Positions 21,188 to 28,965 of a stretch of DNA of 64,000 nt are shown here, piece after piece. This DNA is from Bacteroidales bacterium. GTDB lineage: Bacteria > Bacteroidota > Bacteroidia > Bacteroidales > Dysgonomonadaceae. Every line of letters begins with the position of its first letter. The stretch's first letter is position 1. A program made the position numbers and the translations under genes. The stretch covers positions 1 through 64,000 of the forward strand of contig DUPB01000045.1 of the NCBI GenBank assembly GCA_012838585.1. The letters run 5' to 3'. The notes under the pieces were generated by a model. It saw only the letters and a program-made list of their open reading frames with translations, had not been told where the DNA came from and did no database searches.

Positions 21188-21760
21188 ATGAGAAGAAACC
21201 CAAGAAATTCAAGAGATCAACACCGGATCAACGAAAGGATCCGGGTACCCGAAGTCCGGTTGGTAGGCGACAACGTTGAGGAGGGTATTTACCCTACCCG
21301 TGAAGCGAAGCGCATCGCCGAGGAGCAGGGGCTGGACCTCGTTGAGATCGCGCCAATGGCTAAGCCGCCCGTTTGCCGGATCATCGACTACCAAAAATTC
21401 GTTTACCAGCAAAAAAAGCGACAAAAAGAACAGAGGGCCAAGGCGGTCAAGGTGACCGTGAAAGAGATCCGGTTCGGTCCCCAGACAGACGATCACGACT
21501 ATAACTTTAAACTGAGACACGCGATTAATTTCCTGAAAGATGGATCCAAGGTAAAAGCCTACGTATTTTTCAGGGGACGCTCCATCCTGTTCAAGGAGCA
21601 AGGGGAAGTATTGCTCCTACGCTTCGCGAACGACTTAGAGGAGTACGCAAAGGTAGAACACATGCCTATCATGGAAGGAAAGCGAATGTCCATCATGCTA
21701 TCTCCCAAGAAAACCGGCGGTTCCAAAAAGGGAAACAAGGAGAAGGAACCGGTCGAATAA
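21188..21760 (+). CDS. infC: Translation initiation factor IF-3
   Basis: [49 protein letters not shown]. Confidence 0.97.
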   Translation: MRRNPRNSRDQHRINERIRVPEVRLVGDNVEEGIYPTREAKRIAEEQGLDLVEIAPMAKPPVCRIIDYQKFVYQQKKRQKEQRAKAVKVTVKEIRFGPQTDDHDYNFKLRHAINFLKDGSKVKAYVFFRGRSILFKEQGEVLLLRFANDLEEYAKVEHMPIMEGKRMSIMLSPKKTGGSKKGNKEKEPVE

Positions 21761-21801
21761 AACACGTTTTAACACCTACATACTAAAAACCATACACTCA
21801 C

Positions 21802-21835
21802 TTTGCAGAAATGGGGTTACTCCCATTTCTGCAAA
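21802..21835. repeat. 14-bp perfect inverted repeat TTTGCAGAAATGGG-GTTACT-CCCATTTCTGCAAA
   Basis: Direct reading of both arms (21802-21815, 21822-21835); 6-nt loop; possible terminator but no T-run on the + side. Confidence 0.85.
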
Positions 21836-21972
21836 AAATATTTGAATCTATTACCATAAATTTCCTCCTAGGGGGAATATCCAAAACAGACATATTGCAA
21901 CTATCTTGTGGAATTTTTCCACAGTTTTGACAAATATCACCACCTGCCCCAGGTGACTATAGAAAAAAGTGG

Positions 21973-21980
21973 TATATTTG
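21973..21980 (+). promoter_or_regulatory. Candidate -7 element TATATTTG of the fimbrial operon
   Basis: Matches TAnnTTTG; no clear -33 TTG at standard spacing. Confidence 0.45.
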
Positions 21981-22008
21981 CCCCGCATTTAACTAAACAG
22001 GGCTGACA

Positions 22009-22048
22009 CGCACTTCAAAGTGCGCTTTAAAAAGGCACTTTTTTAGCG
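22009..22048 (+). promoter_or_regulatory. Leader with mutually exclusive hairpins (candidate attenuator)
   Basis: CGCACT-TCAA-AGTGCG (22009-22024) competes with AAAGTGC(22017-22023)...GCACTTT(22035-22041)+TTT. Confidence 0.5.
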
Positions 22049-22056
22049 ACACTATT

Positions 22057-22190
22057 ATGCGCAACGTCAATTATTCATTCACCATCATTGTCTTTTCCTA
22101 ATGCTCCTGGTTGGAACTTCGGCAAACAGGCAGAAGGTGGCAATCAAGAACAGCTTGAGGGAGTTGAAGAAACACCTGGAAAGCTTATAA
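22057..22190 (+). pseudogene. Possible truncated/frameshifted DUF3575-like gene, or two overlapping micro-ORFs
   Basis: MRNVNYSFTIIVFS* (22057-22101) overlaps by one base MLLVGTSANRQKVAIKNSLRELKKHLESL* (22101-22190); joined they read as a signal peptide followed by a QKVAIKNSL segment like the start of DUF3575 proteins. Confidence 0.35.
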
Positions 22191-22243
22191 GTAAAACATA
22201 ACAACGAATTATAATTTATTCACTTTTAATCAGTTAAAAACAA

Positions 22244-23734
22244 ATGAGGAAAATTATCAATTATTTGACGATCGCTGCCATAGCCTTAGGCTTCGCGGCT
22301 TGTAACAACGAGGATGTCCCCAATCCCGAAACGGGCAAAGGCAACACCTACGTGGGTGTAACACTGAGGTTTGCACAGGGTTCCACTACTCGTGCCGGAC
22401 TACCTGATGATCACAATCTGATAACAGGTGGCTGGAAAGGACGAGATAAAATTGAAGATGTTACCGTCTTCTTAGTAAGTCCCGGTAATCAGACGATCGA
22501 TTTTGAGACTTTCTATCTTAGCCAGTTTCATGAAATTGACGCAAATGGTGTTTTAAAACCCAAGATAGCGGTCAAAGCCACTCCCAATGACAACGTGGAT
22601 GTGTATGTTGTAGTAAACGGAAATAACGATATTATTACAGCCCTTAAGAATACATCCGCTACTAATTTTGAAACAGCATTTACCGCGGCTGCAGTAGCTG
22701 TGGCGTCAGAGGTTGCAACATACGACGGTGTTGCAAACAAGGAAACCGTTATGATGACGAACACCGCGAAGAAAACGATCAATGTTGCAGCAGGTGTTAC
22801 AGAAGAACAAGCCAAAGACCCGAATGGGACTGGGAATAACCATGCCCAAGTTGAAGTAGAGCGCGTGGTAGCGCGTACCATGCTTACGGTACAAACCAAA
22901 GCCGGCACTAACTGGCAAATTAACAGAAACATAGGCGGTGTTTCAACCCCCATAGCCGAGGTAACCGGTATACAATATGGCGTTGGACAAAGCAACAGGA
23001 AGTTCTACATTATGAAGAAGAGTAATTACGCAACACCGGAAGATGTGTACAGCTATGTTCCTGCTGGCGGAAATTGGGCAACCCAGAACACCGTATTATT
23101 TGATTATTCTGGGTTAAACTCTTTTACCAATGCACAAGAATTTACCTATGATGCTAGCAATACAGCCATCGGCGAAAAGCTTAACAACGAAACAACCAGT
23201 AAGTTCGTTCTTCCCGTTACTCACACTGCAATTAATTATAAGAAAGGAAATACAACCTACGTTGAAATACGGGCTAAATTCAAGCCATTAACCGATGGAT
23301 GGGGAGACACGGAAGTTGAATTAGCGACATTAGGGGCTAATGCCGACTTGTTCTTAGGTGCTAACGGCTTGTTCTACAGTAGCGATGCTAACGCGAAAGA
23401 CCCGCTAAAAGGAGGTGTAACAGATCAAAAAGTAAAGAAGTACACCGGTTCGATTATGAAGTACGTTCTTTGGTTAAACCCGGGAGCGGATAAACTGAAA
23501 CCCACGGAATCTCCCACCGTGCGTAACCAGATATATCATATCCACATTAGCAGCTTCAAGGAAATTGGATTGCCGAAAAACCCGATTGATCCGAATGATC
23601 CAGATCCAGATCCAGACAACCCGATTGATCCCGAAGATCCGCTGGTAACGGAAAAGACCTATCTTTCTGTTTCAATCAAGGTGTTAAATTGGAATCTACA
23701 CTCCTATACCGTTGATTTAGGAAACAACTACTAA
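22244..23734 (+). CDS. Mfa1-type major fimbrillin (lipoprotein precursor)
   Basis: GFAACNNED lipobox; YVGVTLRFAQGSTTRAGLPDDHN..GGWKGRDKIEDVTVFLV resembles Porphyromonas Mfa1; C-terminal YLSVSIKVLNWNLHSYTVDLGNNY as in Mfa1 C-terminal domain. Confidence 0.88.
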   Translation: MRKIINYLTIAAIALGFAACNNEDVPNPETGKGNTYVGVTLRFAQGSTTRAGLPDDHNLITGGWKGRDKIEDVTVFLVSPGNQTIDFETFYLSQFHEIDANGVLKPKIAVKATPNDNVDVYVVVNGNNDIITALKNTSATNFETAFTAAAVAVASEVATYDGVANKETVMMTNTAKKTINVAAGVTEEQAKDPNGTGNNHAQVEVERVVARTMLTVQTKAGTNWQINRNIGGVSTPIAEVTGIQYGVGQSNRKFYIMKKSNYATPEDVYSYVPAGGNWATQNTVLFDYSGLNSFTNAQEFTYDASNTAIGEKLNNETTSKFVLPVTHTAINYKKGNTTYVEIRAKFKPLTDGWGDTEVELATLGANADLFLGANGLFYSSDANAKDPLKGGVTDQKVKKYTGSIMKYVLWLNPGADKLKPTESPTVRNQIYHIHISSFKEIGLPKNPIDPNDPDPDPDNPIDPEDPLVTEKTYLSVSIKVLNWNLHSYTVDLGNNY

Positions 23735-23822
23735 TGATAGATATTGAATTCGGAGGGGGAGTCGGTAACCCCCCTCTCCCTCCGAATATTTAAAAAAAAC
23801 GCATAAAATAATACACAAAACA

Positions 23823-24794
23823 ATGAATTTACAAAACAGGATATGGATAACGCTGCTCGCGTTGGGAACCATCCTCTGGGGGTGCGACTCCCTGGTGTAC
23901 GATGATCTGTCGGATTGTCCCCAAGGTGTGTACGTGAAATTTTACTCGATGACCCCTTGTGAAGTAGATTCAACGTTTATCGGTCAGGTGTCCGACCTAC
24001 ACCTCTTCGCTTTTAACGAGCAGGATATGCTGGTATCAATGACCGCCCTAAAGGATGTGAACTTGGACAGAAATAACCAAATACTGGTGCCACTCTCCAA
24101 CGGATACTACTCCTTTATAGGTTGGGCGGGGGTTAATGACAAGTTTACCATGTCTTCCTTTACCGAGGGGGTAACCACAAAGAAAGACGTGATGCTCACG
24201 CTCAAATCGCAGAACAACCGGGCGGTAGCACTGGGCGACCACAAGGTGTGGCAGGGGATAAGTCCGGTGGTGTTTTTGGAAGACCCTGCAGAGGTGGGAA
24301 CGCAGTATAAGTACACCGCCGTGAACCTGCAGGAGGTGACCAACCGTATAAACGTGGAGGTAGAGCTGCACGAATCGGTACTGGGAGATACAGATCCAAG
24401 GGATTATGTGATAGAGATCTCCTCGGCGAACGGCACAATAAATATCGACGGCACCATGCCGCTCAACAAAGAGGCGCTGACCTATCCCGCGACTATCGCC
24501 TATACCAATAACAACCTCACCGCCAGCTACTCGCTGATGGACTTGAAGACAGGCTACAACAACCTCATCTCGGTGAAGAACGTGGTAACCGACGAGCTCA
24601 TCTGGCAAGGTGATTTGCTGGGAACGGTCTTGCTGAAAAATGATAACGTAAACCTGGCGTGCGATAACGATTTCGACGTGAAATTCGTGATCAAGGACAA
24701 GTGCCTCAATTGCGGCACCTACATCTGCTGGGCGATCTACGTGAACGATTGGCAAATTCATAGTTACGAAACGGAATTGGGAGGAGATTATTGA
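23823..24794 (+). CDS. FimB/Mfa2 family fimbrial anchor lipoprotein
   Basis: LWGCDSLVYDDLSDCPQGVYVKFYS; typical Mfa2 N-terminal motif. Confidence 0.88.
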   Translation: MNLQNRIWITLLALGTILWGCDSLVYDDLSDCPQGVYVKFYSMTPCEVDSTFIGQVSDLHLFAFNEQDMLVSMTALKDVNLDRNNQILVPLSNGYYSFIGWAGVNDKFTMSSFTEGVTTKKDVMLTLKSQNNRAVALGDHKVWQGISPVVFLEDPAEVGTQYKYTAVNLQEVTNRINVEVELHESVLGDTDPRDYVIEISSANGTINIDGTMPLNKEALTYPATIAYTNNNLTASYSLMDLKTGYNNLISVKNVVTDELIWQGDLLGTVLLKNDNVNLACDNDFDVKFVIKDKCLNCGTYICWAIYVNDWQIHSYETELGGDY

Positions 24795-26440
24795 TAACGT
24801 ATGTTAGTAAAAGGTTAAATGTAAAGCTCATAAAGTTGAAAGCTCTATTTAGACATATTATCAACCTAACTCTTATTAGTGGGTTAATCTTGCTGGCTTC
24901 TTGTATAAGGGAGCAGTTCGATATTGATACCTCTGTACAAGATGAGGGTGATGTCTATATGACTTTCCAGGTGAGTTTCAACTCCAATAAACCAACCACC
25001 CGGGCGCAGGGAACAACCCCATCGATAAACAGCGATGCTGATGACCGGGAAGATTACGTGGATAAGCTGGCGGTACTGGTATTTGAAACCGGGACAAACG
25101 GCGCCAAAGTAGCCGAGGAGTACACCAGTGCCTCTTTCTTTATTATGAAGCTAAAGGCGGGAACCTACGATTTTTACTTTATCACCAACTATCCCGATAC
25201 AGATGATGCACTTAAAGCGAAAACCAAATCGGAGATTGATTTGTACCTTCAAGCTACTGCCCAGTTTAGCTCGTTTCAGGGAGCAAAAAGCCCTAACCCG
25301 CTTTTCCCTATGGCACGCGTATATCGTAGCCAAGTAGTGGCGGAGGGAGGCACATACGCCAACCCCACACCTTTTAAACCCAACGTGGGCAACGAGGCCG
25401 ATAAGCAGTTGAAGCCGGTCAGCCTTTTTGGAAAAGACTACCAGGGTGCAACGGAACAGAACACCATCAACCTTATTCGCGCCAATGCCAAAATTGAGCT
25501 TAACATCAGCGGCGAAGGAAAAACCGATATCGCTAAAATTGAATATGTGAACGCTGCGAAAAACTGGACGTTTGCTCAATTGGCCGAAACATCTTTGCCC
25601 AGCCAAGTATTGCTGACTACCCCTTTGGAGTTTGATTTTACCAAGCCTGCTACGACAGACTTCACAACCAAACTTTATGTTCCAGAACGGCTGTTTGCCA
25701 CAAACGAAGATAAAGGGTGGAACAGAGATGCTGCCACAAATACCGATGAACCGATTGGAGCAGTTAACTATATTCAAATTACAATGAATGGCGGTAAGGT
25801 GTATAAAATACCGGTTATATCCAACGGACCCACCCCGGGAAGTGGCACTAACTACCTCACGTTTGCCCGCGATAACACCTTGGCTCAATACAATATAATC
25901 CGCAACCATCACTACCTGTTCGATATCAACGTGCCTGCCGATGGTAAGGAGATTGACCTCACACTACAGGTGATGCCCTGGACATTGGTAGAGTCACAGC
26001 TTGACTTTGTACGCCCGGAGTACACCATTCAGGTTTCACGAGATGGAGTGGAATCATTGCAAGATCTCTTTACTGAGGTGGAGTTGAAAGACGATATTAT
26101 AACAAATCTACCCACTTCTGTAAATATCACGTTTAGCATCACGGCACCCGTTGGTACACTCTGGACAGCTTCCATCTCCAATGGGTTGGAATTTAAAATG
26201 ACCGGTACTACCACCAGCGGGATTGTGGACGGCACCGGCACGGAGTACACATTTACCATCACACCTCGTGAACCTTTTGACAAGACACCTCGCTACACGG
26301 TATTTTATATTGTAGTGGACGGTAAGGAACTGTTCTTAGGCTTTAAGGATAACGGTACAGGCACCTTAATCCCAGATTGTCGTTATGTGGGCGACGGCCC
26401 CGCGGCGAGATGGAAATTTAAGCAAACCATGGGGATATAA
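24791..26440 (+). CDS. FimA/Mfa-like accessory fimbrillin lipoprotein (non-ATG start)
   Basis: LILLASCIREQ lipobox; fimbrillin-like strands; TTRAQG after first strand; no in-frame ATG before the lipobox. Confidence 0.75.
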   Translation: MITYVSKRLNVKLIKLKALFRHIINLTLISGLILLASCIREQFDIDTSVQDEGDVYMTFQVSFNSNKPTTRAQGTTPSINSDADDREDYVDKLAVLVFETGTNGAKVAEEYTSASFFIMKLKAGTYDFYFITNYPDTDDALKAKTKSEIDLYLQATAQFSSFQGAKSPNPLFPMARVYRSQVVAEGGTYANPTPFKPNVGNEADKQLKPVSLFGKDYQGATEQNTINLIRANAKIELNISGEGKTDIAKIEYVNAAKNWTFAQLAETSLPSQVLLTTPLEFDFTKPATTDFTTKLYVPERLFATNEDKGWNRDAATNTDEPIGAVNYIQITMNGGKVYKIPVISNGPTPGSGTNYLTFARDNTLAQYNIIRNHHYLFDINVPADGKEIDLTLQVMPWTLVESQLDFVRPEYTIQVSRDGVESLQDLFTEVELKDDIITNLPTSVNITFSITAPVGTLWTASISNGLEFKMTGTTTSGIVDGTGTEYTFTITPREPFDKTPRYTVFYIVVDGKELFLGFKDNGTGTLIPDCRYVGDGPAARWKFKQTMGI

Positions 26441-26484
26441 CATGGGCTTACGCACCGTACTATAAAAAGTGGAATCAGACAGAG

Positions 26485-28965
26485 ATGACAAGATTGTTAC
26501 AACATATCTCTTATTTAAGTTTCATCATAGCCTTTATGATGATGTGGGGATGTATTGGCGAAGAATTTGAGCTACATGACGATCTCCCTGTCCCTGAAGG
26601 GACCAAGGCTATTGAGCTTTGTTTGACGATAAGAAACAGCACCGAGGATCAGGCAGCTACCCGGGGAGTAAGCACGGAACCCGGAGACCATGACAAAGGG
26701 AGCTATGATGCCGCTACGTTAAATGAGAACAAGATAGATAAAATAGAGCTGTTTCTATTTGATGCAACCACTAAAAACCTGATTAAAAGCTTTGGAAACA
26801 CGACCGTTCAACGCCTTACTCCAAATGCCGACCCTACGCAAGCCGATAGCTACAAGGTACGGGTAGTGGTACCACAAAGTGAGGTGAATAATCTGGAAGG
26901 AAAGAGCGTCCATATCGTTGGCGTTATCAATGCCAAAGCAGATGTGGTTACCGGTGTTACCAAGCTGGCAGAGTTAGAGTTGAAGGTGCAAGACAATCTC
27001 AATGAGTTAGCTCAAACAACGGCTCAAACCAATTTTTTAATGGATGGAAGCCTGTCACCGGTAACGATTAATTGGGGAGCCAATGATCGTTTCATGGTTA
27101 CTCAAACATTGGGATTGCGTCGCGCATTAGCAAAGATCCGCTTGCGAATCACGGAGGTAAATGTGAAGGACTATTCCAATGGAATAGAGACACCTTATGA
27201 AATAGTGCATATAGACAACGATGAGACCAACCCCCAGGATATTTCTGTTAGGCTGTTGCACTATACCGAGAAAAGTTTTGTGATAGCAGGCAGCACTCCA
27301 TACGCCCCTACTGCATGGAAAGATACCGATTATAGGGCGATGACCTGGAAGGCGATGGTTGGTAAAACCAATTCTAACCCCGACCATCCGGATCAATTCC
27401 TGATGCACTTCCCCTTCTACTCCTACGAAAATAACTGGACAGGAGACTGGCTAAAAGAGAGCTATCTAACGGTTCGTATAAAGTTACGCCCTAAGTTTCT
27501 GGAAGATGGTACTACACCCAATACCGATGACCCCGGCGTTTATTACTACTACCGTTTCCCGGTAAATTACCGAATGCCGATGGACGGGATGGGAGCCGAA
27601 AAAATCAATCGTTTAGAGCGAAATCACCTCTACGATATCGTTACTACCATTGCCGAGCTGGGCAGCCTGGATGAAGATACACCTATGGAGGTAACCTCGC
27701 ATATAGCCATAGAGCCTTGGATTACGGGTGATGTGATAGATGGCACCATGGATGAAGCGCACTACCTGGTGGTAAAAGAGCTTACACCGATAATGGCTAA
27801 CGATGCCACTCGCGAAATAGACTATGTTTCCAGTCTACCTGTGAATATCACCATTAACGAAGCTTACTATAATTATTTCGATATGCGGGGCGACTTCTTC
27901 AAGGTGGTGTTTACATTTGATGGCACCAATGGAATCAAGAGGACTTACAAAAACAATGTTCTCCAAAGTACCGAAACAGTTTCTCCTGCTTTTGATGGCT
28001 CGACTGTCGAAGTGGCTCCTGAAGGGACACATTTAAAGGATGGCAAGTTGATAGTAACCCATACCATACCGAATAACTACACCCCTTTCTATATCAAGTT
28101 TACCGTTTCGCAACAGGGGGGAGGGCTTACCCAAGAGGTATTTGTTACCCAATATCCACCCATCTATATCACGGGGCGAGAATCCATTGGTTTCCGACCT
28201 ACTGAGGGGGATATTGCAGCAGCTCGCCCCTATGCCGACTTTCGTCATCACAGCACCTTGGGTATAATGGCTACATATCAAGGAGAAAGTACTCAAAGCG
28301 CTCAAAGAAACGATGTCTTTAACCGGGTAACCTCCAAAGTACCTACTGATGCCTTTTTAATAGGGAATCCGGTAGATGCAAATGGTTTAACGAAATCAGA
28401 TGCCGCAAGCAACAACATGGTCTCACCGGAGTTTATTATTGCCACCCAACATGGTATGTCTTTTGCAGTTCCCCAGAAAGATGGTGGGGCAACACAATAC
28501 CTAAATCCTACTTACGCATCTGGTTATGGTCCTTATGCAGTACCATCACTTTACCCAGATAATGTACCTTATAGGGGGAATAGTCCAGGTGGATCAACCC
28601 ATTACTATAGATCCTATACACATGCACAGAATCGGTGCTCTAACTATTTTGAAGGTGAATATGGTATCGATGGTGATTATGTGGAGCATTATAAAACTCC
28701 TGGAAGTAACTATTGGCAAACAAGAACAGTTCGTAAAACCTTTAAGTACCAAGGAAGATGGCGTATTCCTACATTGGCGGAAGCAAAGCTAATTGACCAG
28801 ATACAGGATGACCCCAATACACTTACCAAGGGACTGATGTATGGGACAAACTATTGGACAGCGAAAGATGGTACGGCCTATAATTTTAGAGACAACGTAG
28901 AGTTTACTTCTAACTCTTCATATGTCCGCTGTATTTTCGATACCGCCCATTTAGATGACAAGTAA
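26485..28965 (+). CDS. Fimbrial tip/adhesin lipoprotein with C-terminal lectin-fold/FISUMP-like domain
   Basis: MMMWGCIGEE lipobox; fimbrillin-like N-terminal region; C-terminal RWRIPTLAEAKLID..TNYWTAKDG..SSYVRCIFD. Confidence 0.72.
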   Translation: MTRLLQHISYLSFIIAFMMMWGCIGEEFELHDDLPVPEGTKAIELCLTIRNSTEDQAATRGVSTEPGDHDKGSYDAATLNENKIDKIELFLFDATTKNLIKSFGNTTVQRLTPNADPTQADSYKVRVVVPQSEVNNLEGKSVHIVGVINAKADVVTGVTKLAELELKVQDNLNELAQTTAQTNFLMDGSLSPVTINWGANDRFMVTQTLGLRRALAKIRLRITEVNVKDYSNGIETPYEIVHIDNDETNPQDISVRLLHYTEKSFVIAGSTPYAPTAWKDTDYRAMTWKAMVGKTNSNPDHPDQFLMHFPFYSYENNWTGDWLKESYLTVRIKLRPKFLEDGTTPNTDDPGVYYYYRFPVNYRMPMDGMGAEKINRLERNHLYDIVTTIAELGSLDEDTPMEVTSHIAIEPWITGDVIDGTMDEAHYLVVKELTPIMANDATREIDYVSSLPVNITINEAYYNYFDMRGDFFKVVFTFDGTNGIKRTYKNNVLQSTETVSPAFDGSTVEVAPEGTHLKDGKLIVTHTIPNNYTPFYIKFTVSQQGGGLTQEVFVTQYPPIYITGRESIGFRPTEGDIAAARPYADFRHHSTLGIMATYQGESTQSAQRNDVFNRVTSKVPTDAFLIGNPVDANGLTKSDAASNNMVSPEFIIATQHGMSFAVPQKDGGATQYLNPTYASGYGPYAVPSLYPDNVPYRGNSPGGSTHYYRSYTHAQNRCSNYFEGEYGIDGDYVEHYKTPGSNYWQTRTVRKTFKYQGRWRIPTLAEAKLIDQIQDDPNTLTKGLMYGTNYWTAKDGTAYNFRDNVEFTSNSSYVRCIFDTAHLDDK

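Noticed and set aside
21914-21922. Single DnaA-box-like sequence (TTTTTCCACA)
   Set aside because: One variant box inside a palindrome is expected by chance; no cluster or DUE to support an origin.
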